NCBI RefSeq assembly: GCF_021044425.1
Contig: NZ_JAJNEC010000005.1
Span: forward strand, 124,001 to 188,000
DNA from: Niabella pedocola
Lineage (GTDB): Bacteria > Bacteroidota > Bacteroidia > Chitinophagales > Chitinophagaceae
Reading direction: 5' to 3'
DNA: 64,000 bases
In this document: positions 26,558 to 34,985 of the stretch, piece after piece
Numbering within the stretch: position 1 is the first letter of the stretch
How the letters are laid out: the number at the start of each line of letters is the position of its first letter
Program-made: the position numbers and the translations under genes
Notes under the pieces: model-generated
The model's input: the letters and a program-made list of their open reading frames with translations, nothing else
The model's database searches: none
Told to the model about the DNA's origin: nothing

Positions 26558-28075
26558 ATGAAACAACGATCAATCGAAATAATGGATACCACGCTGCGGG
26601 ATGGAGAACAGACCAGCGGCGTATCTTTTTCAGCAACAGAAAAACTAACACTTGCCCAACTGCTTTTAACCGAGGTAAAAGTAGACCGGATCGAGATCGC
26701 ATCCGCACGCGTTTCCGAAGGCGAATTCCAGGCGGTAAAACGCATTACGGACTGGGCCAGGGAAAACGGGCACCTGCATAAGATTGAAGTACTGACCTTC
26801 GTGGATGGCGACACTTCCATCAACTGGGTGGAGAAGGCCGGTGCAAAGGTGATGAACATTCTTACCAAGGGTTCCCTGAACCACCTGACCCATCAGCTCA
26901 AAAAAACACCGGAAGAACATTTTAGAGATATTGCGGCGGTTATAAAAAAAGCACAGAAAAAAGGGATCGACTGTAACGTGTACCTGGAAGACTGGAGCAA
27001 CGGGATGCGCAACTCCAAAGAATATGTGTTCCAGTACCTGGATTTTATCGCCAAGCAACCCATCAAACGTGTATTGCTGCCCGATACCCTGGGTATTTTA
27101 ATTCCTTCGGAAACCCATGGCTATATCGCGGCGATCACCGGGCGGTATCCGCAGCTGCACTTCGACTTTCACGGACATAACGACTATGACCTGGGAGTAG
27201 CCAATGCACTGGAAGCCGTAAAAGCAGGCGCACACGGGTTGCACCTTACCATCAACGGCATGGGTGAACGGGCCGGAAACACGCCCCTGGCCAGCATTGT
27301 AGCTGTACTGAACGATTTTCAGAAAGATGTTAAAACCAACGTAAACGAAAAAGCGCTTTACAAGATCAGCAAACTGGTGGAAGCCTTTTCCGGCTTCCGT
27401 GTATCACCGAATAAACCCGTGATCGGTGAAAATGTATTTACCCAAACGGCCGGCATCCACGCCGATGGCGATAAGAAAAAGAACCTCTACTACAACGACC
27501 TGATGCCCGAACGGTTTGGGCGTAAACGGAAATACGCCCTGGGCAAAACCTCCGGCAAGGCCAATATCGAAAATAACCTGCAGCAACTGGGTATCCAACT
27601 ATCCGATGAAGATCTGAAAAAAGTTACCCAACGCATTATTGAGCTGGGCGATAAAAAGGAAACCGTAACACAGGACGATCTTCCTTTCATCATCTCCGAT
27701 GTACTGGACAGCAATACCACAGCAGAAAAAGTACATGTGGAAGATTATGTGCTCACGCATTCAAAGAATATGCGTCCTTCTACCACGGTCCGCATCCGGT
27801 TTGAAGATGGTGTGGTAGAGGAAAATGCGCAGGGCGACGGTCAATACGATGCATTTATGAATGCACTCCGTAAGATCTATACACAGAAAAAATTGCCATT
27901 GGCAAAATTGACCGACTATATCGTGCGGATCCCTCCCGGTGGAAAATCCGATGCACTTTGCGAAACCATTATCACCTGGAATCATAACGGCCGGGAGTTT
28001 ACAACTACAGGCCTGGACAGCGACCAAACCGTTGCCGCCATTAAAGCCACGCAAAAAATGCTGAACCTGGTGTAG
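26558..28075 (+). CDS. leuA: 2-isopropylmalate synthase (or citramalate synthase) family
   Basis: A 505-residue acyl-transferase of the LeuA/homocitrate/citramalate synthase group. The TIM barrel begins IMDTTLRDGEQTSGVSF with the catalytic Arg and metal-binding Asp. FHGHNDYDLGVANALEAV and NGMGERAGNTPL supply the metal-binding and acid residues. The C-terminal LeuA-type regulatory domain (about 385-505) is present, so allosteric end-product control is likely. Position within leuC-leuD-leuA-leuB supports isopropylmalate synthesis. However, citramalate synthase uses the same partner enzymes, and the motifs visible here do not settle which 2-keto acid is used. Confidence 0.88.
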   Translation: MKQRSIEIMDTTLRDGEQTSGVSFSATEKLTLAQLLLTEVKVDRIEIASARVSEGEFQAVKRITDWARENGHLHKIEVLTFVDGDTSINWVEKAGAKVMNILTKGSLNHLTHQLKKTPEEHFRDIAAVIKKAQKKGIDCNVYLEDWSNGMRNSKEYVFQYLDFIAKQPIKRVLLPDTLGILIPSETHGYIAAITGRYPQLHFDFHGHNDYDLGVANALEAVKAGAHGLHLTINGMGERAGNTPLASIVAVLNDFQKDVKTNVNEKALYKISKLVEAFSGFRVSPNKPVIGENVFTQTAGIHADGDKKKNLYYNDLMPERFGRKRKYALGKTSGKANIENNLQQLGIQLSDEDLKKVTQRIIELGDKKETVTQDDLPFIISDVLDSNTTAEKVHVEDYVLTHSKNMRPSTTVRIRFEDGVVEENAQGDGQYDAFMNALRKIYTQKKLPLAKLTDYIVRIPPGGKSDALCETIITWNHNGREFTTTGLDSDQTVAAIKATQKMLNLV

Positions 28076-28179
28076 CTGAGCGGGAAGGAAAACCATTCCC
28101 GTACCGGAATGCCTGATCTCCCCAAGCATCATAACAGCGTTCCGATCGGCATGTATACGCATTATGGGCGCCGGGTCTG

Positions 28180-28608
28180 CTAACGCGGAGCCGGATAATG
28201 CGCGTGGCTATTTTGAATCATGATATCGGCAACCTCCTGGTAAAGGGCTGCCCAGGCGGCCGCCACATCGGCATTCCAGTCATTTCCCAGGCCCTGTTGC
28301 AGCGTCCATAACAGGGCATTTCCCACCAGCATATAGTGTGCTTCTTTTACACCATACCCGGCATGGCGTTTTGCAAGGGCTGCAAGATAACCCGCTATTT
28401 CATCCTTGTTTTCCAACCGGGCCACCAGCACATTGAGGGAAACCAGCAGCTTCCGGTACTGGGCCTCCATGTTTGCAGGAAACAGCTTCCTCAACCCCGG
28501 GCTGTCTGCAAACAGTTTCCCGTAGAAAGCATCTCCCACCGCGGCCGGAGAAACAAAGCGGAATAACCTCCAGGTTTTTTTTATAAGTATGGTTTGCGTC
28601 TGTGTCAT
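28180..28608 (-). CDS. Single-domain globin, flavohaemoglobin-like
   Basis: A 142-residue haem protein resembling the globin domain of flavohaemoglobin (Hmp) and Vitreoscilla haemoglobin. Tyr29 (in AFYGKLF) fits position B10, Phe43 fits CD1 and Gln50 fits E7. His82 in AKRHAGYGV is the proximal haem ligand. The FAD/NAD reductase part of Hmp is absent. The Tyr/Gln distal pair is the one linked to oxygen binding and nitric-oxide dioxygenation, but an outside reductase would be needed. It lies on the minus strand within the leucine cluster, between leuA and leuB. Confidence 0.9.
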   Translation of the reverse strand: MTQTQTILIKKTWRLFRFVSPAAVGDAFYGKLFADSPGLRKLFPANMEAQYRKLLVSLNVLVARLENKDEIAGYLAALAKRHAGYGVKEAHYMLVGNALLWTLQQGLGNDWNADVAAAWAALYQEVADIMIQNSHAHYPAPR

Positions 28609-29066
28609 TGGATCACTTTAAAATGAATGGCAGGGCACATGCTCACCTGCAGGGGCAAACCTTTTGCCCGCAGCGCCGGTCCTCCTTCCTGCAACCGGTG
28701 ATCGTAAAAAAACAACGCTACGAATCGTACAGATGATACCTGCGGCCTGATTCATTTGGTTCTTCATAAAATAAATGATTGTAATCGTTCAGGTGTAAAA
28801 ATGAACTTCTATTCGCAGCCGGGAAAATAAAAAATGCGCAAGCCGCTTAAATGCACGCTGAAGCGGGTAAGAAACGGAATAATGCGTAAGCGCTAATGGC
28901 CCGGCGGGTTTCGTAAATGTTCATACAGCCCCTGCCCTGGCAAAGGATCTTCATTTTTTTTGAAAAAATAACCCGGTATCCAGTATCTTAGGGGGCCGCC
29001 TGAACAGCTTTTTAGAAATTCTCTAATGTGCCGTGGCAGCCGGTAGAAATCAAATAAAAAAGACGC
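28609..29066. other. Spacer between the globin and leuB
   Basis: 458 bp without a supported gene. A minus-strand frame (28893-29201) runs into leuB and has no recognisable domain. No promoter or RNA element could be named. Confidence 0.45.
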
Positions 29067-30137
29067 ATGAAAAAGAATATTCTCATTGTACCCGGGGACG
29101 GGATCGGACAGGAAGTAACCGCTGTAGGTAAAAAAGTGCTGGATAAGATCGCTGAAAAATACGGTCATGAATTTACCTATGATGAGGCACTGATCGGCCA
29201 TGCCGCCATCGAAGCCACGGGCAACCCGTTACCCGACGAGAGCCTGGAAAAAATGAAACAATCAGACGCGGTGCTGTTTGGTGCCGTAGGACATCCAAAA
29301 TATGATAACGACCCCTCGGCCAAAGTGCGCCCGGAACAAGGGTTGCTGAAAATGCGCAAGGAACTGGGACTTTATGCCAACCTGCGCCCGATCAAACTTT
29401 TTGATGAACTCCTGGGAGCCTCCAGCATTAAACCGGAAATTTTAAAAGGCGCTGACATCCTCTTTTTCCGGGAGCTGACGGGAGATATCTATTTTGGAGA
29501 AAAAGGCCGCAAAGACAATGGTGATACTGCTTTTGACATTGCACAATACAGTCGCTTTGAAGTAGAGCGCATCGCCCGTAAGGCCTTTGAAGCGGCCATG
29601 ACGCGCGGCAAGAAACTGTGTTCCGTAGATAAAGCCAACGTGATTGAAACCAGCCGCCTCTGGCGCGAAGTGGTGCAGCAGGTGGCCAAAGAATATCCTG
29701 AAGTGACCGTAGAACACCAGTTTGTAGACGCCACAGCCATGTTGCTGATCAAGGATCCCAAACGTTTTGACGTAGTGGTTACCGCCAACCTGTTTGGCGA
29801 TATTCTTACCGATGAAGCTTCGCAGATTGCCGGGTCCATGGGTATGCTGGCCTCCGCCTCTATTGGCGACGGCACAGGCGTTTACGAGCCCATACATGGC
29901 TCCGCTCACGATATTACCGGAAAGGGAGTAGCCAACCCCATGGCCTCCGTATTATCTGCTGCCCTGCTGCTGGACATTTCCTTTGGCTTAAAGCAGGAAA
30001 GCGAAGATGTGATCAATGCCGTAGACCAGGTATTGAAAGCCGGGTTCCGCACCGGGGATATTGCAGATAGCTCCACTCCAAAAGACAAGATCCTTGGTAC
30101 CGATGCTATCGGTGAAGAGATCCTGAAGCGGCTTTAA
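29067..30137 (+). CDS. leuB: 3-isopropylmalate dehydrogenase
   Basis: An NAD-dependent oxidative decarboxylase (356 residues), third enzyme of leucine synthesis. VPGDGIGQEVTAVGKKVL is the N-terminal signature. LRPIKLF, RELTGDIYFGEKGR and DANLFGDILTDEASQIAGSMGMLASASIG-type motifs carry the substrate and Mg-binding residues. YEPIHGSAHDITGKGVANP near the C-terminus is the NAD-binding segment. It is separated from leuA by ~990 bp that hold the opposite-strand globin, so it probably has its own promoter. It ends with a terminator. Confidence 0.97.
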   Translation: MKKNILIVPGDGIGQEVTAVGKKVLDKIAEKYGHEFTYDEALIGHAAIEATGNPLPDESLEKMKQSDAVLFGAVGHPKYDNDPSAKVRPEQGLLKMRKELGLYANLRPIKLFDELLGASSIKPEILKGADILFFRELTGDIYFGEKGRKDNGDTAFDIAQYSRFEVERIARKAFEAAMTRGKKLCSVDKANVIETSRLWREVVQQVAKEYPEVTVEHQFVDATAMLLIKDPKRFDVVVTANLFGDILTDEASQIAGSMGMLASASIGDGTGVYEPIHGSAHDITGKGVANPMASVLSAALLLDISFGLKQESEDVINAVDQVLKAGFRTGDIADSSTPKDKILGTDAIGEEILKRL

Positions 30138-30190
30138 ACAATGCGCAGGATACCGGCCATCCGTAATCGCCGATACAAATATTACGATAA

Positions 30191-30221
30191 AGAGGGGGTC
30201 TGAAAAGGCCCCTCTTTTTTT
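30191..30221 (+). terminator. Rho-independent terminator of leuB
   Basis: AGAGGGG (30191-30197) pairs with CCCCTCT (30209-30215), followed by TTTTTTT. It lies 54 bp after the leuB stop codon. Confidence 0.9.
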
Positions 30222-30553
30222 GCATTCATTCGAATGACAATCCCAGTATAAAGCACCCTTGAAAAATCTTTATTGCCAAAATCAATATGGTCCATGAAGA
30301 AATTACCAACTCCTACCTCCCCGCATAATCGATTGAGGAGATCCTGCAGCAGCTGCACTGCTTAAAAATAATTGGCGCGATCGCATGGAAAACCATTTTT
30401 TTGAAGTAACTTACTGTACAAAGCCGCTTTTTCAAAAACGGCTCAATGCAATGGATTTTGACGAGGACAGGAATTTGTTTCAAAATAAAACTTGTCGTTA
30501 TGTTCCAGCATCAGGTATTTCCCCGCAACAACAATTTCGGAACGCTCATTTCA
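30222..30553. other. Spacer upstream of the SnoaL-like lipoprotein gene
   Basis: A small hairpin, AGCCG-C-TTTTT / AAAAA-CGGCT, lies at 30422-30443. An upstream in-frame start at 30446 and a short overlapping frame at 30385 were not accepted as genes. Nothing else was recognised. Confidence 0.45.
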
Positions 30554-31159
30554 ATGCCACGGTTAAACCGGCGCATGTATTTGAGCACAGCAATTCTTCT
30601 CTCGATTTTAACCCTGTTCTTTTTTGCCGGTTGTTCGTCCGGAGCAAAGGAAAAGGGGCAAACCGAAACATCATCGCAGGCCGACAAAGATTCGATTATG
30701 GCCACTATTGAAAAAGAAACGACCTCCTTTTTTGCACGTGACTACGAAGGTTGGAAGTCTACCTACGCTCATGAAGATTATGCCTTTCAGGCGTGGAGCA
30801 ACAGGGATGGCACGTTTGACGCCAGCGTTGGATGGCCGGGTATTGACAATTCCGTGGGACGGTATATCCACGATAACCCGGACCCCCAAACAGGCAGCCA
30901 TCCTATTGTAGAACGGAGACGGATCACCTTCAAATTCTATGGTAAGGATGCCTGCTATTTAACATGGGACCAGTATAATAGCAACAAGGATGGCAATTTC
31001 AGGCACAGTAAAGAAGTGCGGGTCATGGAAAAGCAGAACGGTCAATGGAAGATCGTTTGTGTGGCTGCGTTCTGGGATTATGTGAACATTATACCGGCGA
31101 ACCAGTTAAAAGATATCCAAAGCCTGGATAAGGAGAACCGAGGCACCAACAAATTGTAG
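30554..31159 (+). CDS. SnoaL/NTF2-like lipoprotein
   Basis: From the ATG at 30554 (MPRLNRRMYLST) it has 201 residues; upstream starts would put non-signal sequence before the lipoprotein signal. FFAGC marks the lipidation Cys at about residue 26. The mature part starts with a helix (ADKDSIMATIEKETTSFFARDYEGW) and continues with strands ending in VRVMEKQNGQWKIVCVAAFW, the pattern of cystatin-like NTF2 folds (SnoaL/DUF4440 type). Such domains bind small molecules or serve as enzymes; no activity can be assigned here. The gene is single. Confidence 0.75.
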   Translation: MPRLNRRMYLSTAILLSILTLFFFAGCSSGAKEKGQTETSSQADKDSIMATIEKETTSFFARDYEGWKSTYAHEDYAFQAWSNRDGTFDASVGWPGIDNSVGRYIHDNPDPQTGSHPIVERRRITFKFYGKDACYLTWDQYNSNKDGNFRHSKEVRVMEKQNGQWKIVCVAAFWDYVNIIPANQLKDIQSLDKENRGTNKL

Positions 31160-31450
31160 GGCTGCCGGCTGTAATGGTCCGGTTGATCCCCCGGATGCAA
31201 CCGTTCCTTTTTGAACGACCGGAATGCCATGGACCGGATCCAGGTCGAGTGCTGTGATCGTCATACCAGGTTTTTAACTGCCTGCGCCCATATAATGCGG
31301 CAGCTACAAACACGCCCGTATGACCCTGCCTTTCAACGCAGCCTTTGGCTGAGCCCTGTACTGGGTTTGATCGTCCCGGTAATGCATGTGCACCGGCACC
31401 TTATCATGCATTTGGCATTCAACCAACACATGCATGAAGCCGGCCCGCTG
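31160..31450. other. Spacer between convergent genes
   Basis: 291 bp with no supported gene or terminator. Minus-strand frames in it (for example 31089-31313) overlap neighbours and show no domain. Confidence 0.4.
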
Positions 31451-31885
31451 TTACAATTCCGGCACTTTGTGAAAGGTAATGGCCACCCGGTTCAGCATAT
31501 TCATATGCGCGATGGCAAGACCAAGGTCCACCAGGTCTTTATCCTGGAAGTGCTGCCGCGCTTCATTATAAACAGCATCGCTTACTTCCAGTCCGGGTAA
31601 AATGGTTATAGCTTCGGCATAGGCCAATGCCGCCTTTTCCAACGGGGAAAAAAAGGGCATATATTTCCAGTTTGATACGCCATTCAGTTTGCGGGGCTCT
31701 TCACCGGCCTGGATGGCATCCTTCCAATGCAGGTCTACACAATAAGGGCAGCCGTTGATCTGCGAAACACGCAGATAAACCAGGTGCAACAGTGCCGGCG
31801 CCAGATCGGTTTTTTTCAGGTAACCATACATAGCCAGTAAGGTTTTATATCCTTCGGGAGCCGTTACCGCATAATCAATACGCAT
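31451..31885 (-). CDS. AhpD-like carboxymuconolactone decarboxylase family protein
   Basis: A 144-residue helical protein of the AhpD/CMD family. The active-site motif INGCPYCVDLHWKDA gives Cys46-x-x-Cys49 and His53, the thiol-redox site of alkylhydroperoxidase AhpD-like proteins. Its length is normal for the one-domain group. It probably protects against peroxides or carries out a related thiol reaction; the partner reductase is not in the window. It is divergent from purK. Confidence 0.92.
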   Translation of the reverse strand: MRIDYAVTAPEGYKTLLAMYGYLKKTDLAPALLHLVYLRVSQINGCPYCVDLHWKDAIQAGEEPRKLNGVSNWKYMPFFSPLEKAALAYAEAITILPGLEVSDAVYNEARQHFQDKDLVDLGLAIAHMNMLNRVAITFHKVPEL

Positions 31886-32002
31886 AAAATAATTTTTGCG
31901 CTAAAGTAAGCATATTGCCGGTCATTGGGAATCGAGCACCGGGATATGCGCCGCCCGTTCGTTCCGGCGTCAGTGCCCTGTTTGCTCCCGAAAGCCGGTC
32001 GC

Positions 32003-32037
32003 TGAAATCTGATTACTCCAATCTCAAATCTCATATC
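32003..32037. repeat. 7-bp register array, 5 units (TCAAATC type), abutting purK
   Basis: TGAAATC, TGATTAC, TCCAATC, TCAAATC, TCATATC is the reverse-complement form of the GATTTGA words. Its last unit overlaps the TATCTTTG element, and the array ends 8 bp before the purK ATG. Confidence 0.75.
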
Positions 32038-32041
32038 TTTG
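32034..32041 (+). promoter_or_regulatory. Bacteroidota -7 element TATCTTTG, upstream of purK
   Basis: An exact TAnnTTTG match 4 bp before the ATG at 32046, formed partly by the last heptamer of the adjacent array. The spacing to the start is the same as for the GNAT gene at 21849. Confidence 0.4.
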
Positions 32042-32045
32042 CGCC

Positions 32046-33173
32046 ATGCAAAAAGTAGGTATTCTTGGCGGCGGCCAGTTAGGGCGGATGTTGTTGCAGG
32101 CAGCTGCAAATTACCCGGTAGAAACATATGTGCTGGAAAATGATGCGCATGCCCCGGCAGCGCACCTCTGTCATCATTTTATCCAGGGAGATATCCGCGA
32201 TTATGATGCGGTTTACAATTTTGGCAAGGACCTGGATGCCATTACCATTGAAATCGAAAATGTAAATGTAGATGCACTTGAGGCCCTGGAGAAAGAAGGC
32301 GTAAAGGTGATCCCGCATCCCTCCGTGCTCCGTACCATCCGGAATAAGGCCAGTCAAAAAAAATACTATACGGATCATCAGATCCCTACTGCTTCCTACC
32401 TGCTTACCCACAACATCCAGGAGCTGGCAGAGCAACGCGCGTTTTTCCCCGCCGTACATAAAATTGCCGAGGGCGGATATGATGGACGCGGTGTGCAGAT
32501 CATCAACGACGAAGCCGATGTACCAAAAGGTTTTGATACCCTATCGGTGCTGGAGAAACTGGTGGATGTAGAAAAAGAGATCGCAATGATGATCGCCGTA
32601 GGCCAGTCCGGGGAAATAGCCATTTACCCTGCCGTTCAGATGGTTTTTGACAAAACCCTGAACCTGCTGGACTTTCAATTATGCCCCGCCGATATTGAGG
32701 AAAAAACATACTGGAAAGCAGAAGCGATTGCGCTCACTACCGTAAAGAATTTCAACTCACCGGGTATTTTCGCCGTGGAATTGTTTGTTACACCCGGCGG
32801 AGAGGTACTGGTTAATGAAACCGCTCCGCGTGTACACAACAGCGGGCATCATACCATTGAAGCACATTACAGCTCCCAGTTCGATATGGTTTGGCGGATC
32901 CTGCTGAACTACCCCCTGGGTAATACAGAGGCCGTTCTTCCTTCCGTAATGCTCAATATCATCGGCAAAGAAGGCTATTCCGGCGATGCTGTATACGAGG
33001 GACTGGAGGAGCTGCTGAAGATCGAAAATGCCTTTTTTCACCTCTATGGAAAACGGCAAACCAAACCCGGACGTAAAATGGGACATGTTACCATCATCAG
33101 CAAAGAAAAGACAGATCTGCTGCACAAGGCGAATAAGATCAAGCACGGGCTATCCGTGATTTCCCGTAACTAA
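32046..33173 (+). CDS. purK: 5-(carboxyamino)imidazole ribonucleotide synthase
   Basis: An ATP-grasp enzyme of purine synthesis (375 residues) that makes N5-CAIR from AIR, bicarbonate and ATP. VGILGGGQLGRMLLQAA is the N-terminal nucleotide-binding signature. KIAEGGYDGRGVQII lies in the ATP-grasp loop, and VNETAPRVHNSGHHTIEA carries metal-binding residues. Its length is normal. purE is not adjacent, so the gene stands alone. A heptamer array and a -7-like box lie directly before the start. Confidence 0.96.
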   Translation: MQKVGILGGGQLGRMLLQAAANYPVETYVLENDAHAPAAHLCHHFIQGDIRDYDAVYNFGKDLDAITIEIENVNVDALEALEKEGVKVIPHPSVLRTIRNKASQKKYYTDHQIPTASYLLTHNIQELAEQRAFFPAVHKIAEGGYDGRGVQIINDEADVPKGFDTLSVLEKLVDVEKEIAMMIAVGQSGEIAIYPAVQMVFDKTLNLLDFQLCPADIEEKTYWKAEAIALTTVKNFNSPGIFAVELFVTPGGEVLVNETAPRVHNSGHHTIEAHYSSQFDMVWRILLNYPLGNTEAVLPSVMLNIIGKEGYSGDAVYEGLEELLKIENAFFHLYGKRQTKPGRKMGHVTIISKEKTDLLHKANKIKHGLSVISRN

Positions 33174-33259
33174 ATGCCAAGAACGCTTTTTATGTAAAAA
33201 GCCAGTGCATGGCATCTTTTCAGAAATCGTTTTTTCAACATAAAAAACCTTTGATGATA

Positions 33260-33862
33260 ATGAAACCGTGTCTGACATTTTTAATCAGCGTAATTGCCGG
33301 GATCATACCGTCCTTTGCGCAGCCGCCTGTCCATCAGGAAGCATCGGCCAATCGCCCCCTTTTTATTGTGGACTCTGCCGTTATCGAAAACATGAGCGAC
33401 CTCAAGCCTGAGGACATTGAGTCCGTTACTGTATTAAAAGGGCAGGATGCTGCCGGCACGGCTGCCCGTTTTGGAAAAGATGGCGCCGCTGGTGTGGTAC
33501 TCATCAGAACGAAAGATCCCCGGCGCTATCTTCCCGTAGCCAACATCCTGTTACTCCGTCAGATAAAGCTAACGCCCCATACCCTGGTGATGGTGGATAA
33601 CAAACTGATCGATGATCCAAAGGAGTACCGGTTAGATACCTCAAAACCGGCGCAGGTCTATATCGAAAACATCAACCGTTTCAACTACATCGACACGCTG
33701 TATAAGCAATTGAAGATTATAAGAATCGTTACGAACCCTGCAGCCAATGTCCGCACCGTGCTTGAAGGCCGCCTTCGCAGCGGTCCTTCTCCTGTAGATG
33801 AAAACAAGCGCCCCATCTATATTCGTGGTACAGACGCGCCTGAAGAGCCCGTCAAAAAATAA
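33260..33862 (+). CDS. Secreted protein with TonB-plug-like segment
   Basis: A 200-residue protein from the ATG at 33260; earlier starts at 33209 and 33254 only lengthen the signal peptide (MKPCLTFLISVIAG...SFAQ). Residues ~35-85 match the plug domain of TonB-dependent receptors, especially DIESVTVLKGQDAAGTAARFG followed by GAAGVVLIRTK. No beta-barrel follows, so it is a free plug-like domain with a basic C-terminal half. Free plug-like proteins occur in Bacteroidota, but their role is unclear. It converges on hutG with only 8 bp between the stop codons. Confidence 0.7.
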   Translation: MKPCLTFLISVIAGIIPSFAQPPVHQEASANRPLFIVDSAVIENMSDLKPEDIESVTVLKGQDAAGTAARFGKDGAAGVVLIRTKDPRRYLPVANILLLRQIKLTPHTLVMVDNKLIDDPKEYRLDTSKPAQVYIENINRFNYIDTLYKQLKIIRIVTNPAANVRTVLEGRLRSGPSPVDENKRPIYIRGTDAPEEPVKK

Positions 33863-33870
33863 CACGTCAT

Positions 33871-34848
33871 TTAACAGCCATGATCACTTACCAGCCTGAA
33901 AATAAGATCTGCAGCCAGTTTGGCGGTTCGGTGGTCGATGTCAAATGCGGGATTTAATTCGGCAATATCAAAAGACACCAGTTTTCCCGAACGTAAAACC
34001 TGTTGGAATAATTGCTGGAAACAATGGCCGGGGCTAATGCCGTTAAACGCCGGAGCACTTACCCCCGGGGCAACGGATGCCGCAAATACATCCAGGTCGA
34101 TGGTCAGGCACAGGCGCTGCACGTTATCGATAAATTCCTGTATGGTTCGTTGCACCGGTTCCATATTACCGGCGTAGATGGCTTCCGCCTCTATAAACGG
34201 CACCTTCAACCCAGCGGCCGTTTGAAATAATTGTTGTGTATTGCTGATCCTCCGGATACCGACCGGAAGGTAGGCGAAAGGACGCTGTTGCTGTTCCAGG
34301 TCTTTTGCGATCTGGTAAAATCCCGTGCCGGAATTCCCTAAGGCGCCAACCGGTTCCCGCAGGTCAAAATGCGCATCAAAGTTGATGATGCCGGTAGTAT
34401 CATTGGCGTTCCCCGCTTTCCGGCTCCCCTTAAAATGCCCGTAGGTTACTTCATGTCCGCCCCCCAGTATCAACGGGAAGGCGTTTCTTTTTAAAATAAT
34501 GTGTACCGCCGTGGCCAGTGCTTCCTGTGCGGCTTCCAGGTTGCCGTCTTCACAGGTAATATCCCCTGCATCGTAAAGCATTACCGCCGGCGCATGATGT
34601 ACCGGCAGGTTTTTCAAAACCGAGCGGATCGCTGCCGGTCCCTGTACCGCTCCCGGTCTTCCCTGGTTCCGGCGCACGCCCTCATCACAGGCAAATCCCA
34701 GCAATACAAAGGAAGCTCCCAGGTCTGTACCGGCATCATTCAGATCGAGCAACTGCATTACCTGGTGCCAGCGCCGGCAAGCGGGTATGGTTCCGTCTAC
34801 ACGTCCCTGCCAGTTTTCAGCAGAAGGAGATTGGTATCGCACTATCAT
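33871..34848 (-). CDS. hutG: Formimidoylglutamase (arginase family)
   Basis: A 325-residue ureohydrolase-fold protein, last gene of the histidine-degradation cluster. It is expected to hydrolyse N-formimidoyl-L-glutamate to glutamate and formamide. The binuclear Mn site is complete: His132 in LGGGHEVT, Asp158, His160 and Asp162 in NFDAHFD, and Asp251 and Asp253 in IDLDVFAASVAPG. Arginase and agmatinase share the fold, but the hut context decides the call. It starts at the ATG at 34848, 118 bp after hutU, and a heptamer array lies at the hutU end of that spacer. Confidence 0.92.
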   Translation of the reverse strand: MIVRYQSPSAENWQGRVDGTIPACRRWHQVMQLLDLNDAGTDLGASFVLLGFACDEGVRRNQGRPGAVQGPAAIRSVLKNLPVHHAPAVMLYDAGDITCEDGNLEAAQEALATAVHIILKRNAFPLILGGGHEVTYGHFKGSRKAGNANDTTGIINFDAHFDLREPVGALGNSGTGFYQIAKDLEQQQRPFAYLPVGIRRISNTQQLFQTAAGLKVPFIEAEAIYAGNMEPVQRTIQEFIDNVQRLCLTIDLDVFAASVAPGVSAPAFNGISPGHCFQQLFQQVLRSGKLVSFDIAELNPAFDIDHRTAKLAADLIFRLVSDHGC

Positions 34849-34957
34849 GAGCTATCTGTTATCGTTCTTAAATTCTTTTTATGTACCTCCTGTGGCAACC
34901 GGCCTCCCGTTACCGGCTTCCGCAGCGCTCCGGGTATCAGACAACCCGGGCCGGGAA

Positions 34958-34985
34958 CCTGAAATGTTAAACCTGGAATTTCAAA
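34958..34985. repeat. 7-bp register array, 4 units, overlapping the end of hutU
   Basis: CCTGAAA, TGTTAAA, CCTGGAA, TTTCAAA. The hutU stop codon (34967-34969) lies inside it, so the last five or so codons of hutU (LKFQV) are written by the array. Confidence 0.8.

Noticed and set aside
28081..28101. CGGGAA/TTCCCG hairpin after leuA as a terminator
   Set aside because: The stem is only 6 bp and no T-run follows, so it was not listed as a feature.
30385..30711. Possible small gene before the SnoaL-like lipoprotein
   Set aside because: It overlaps the lipoprotein gene in another frame and has no recognisable domain.
31089..31313. Minus-strand frame that could be a decayed gene in the 31160-31450 spacer
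   Set aside because: It overlaps the SnoaL-like gene and the translation shows no family motif.
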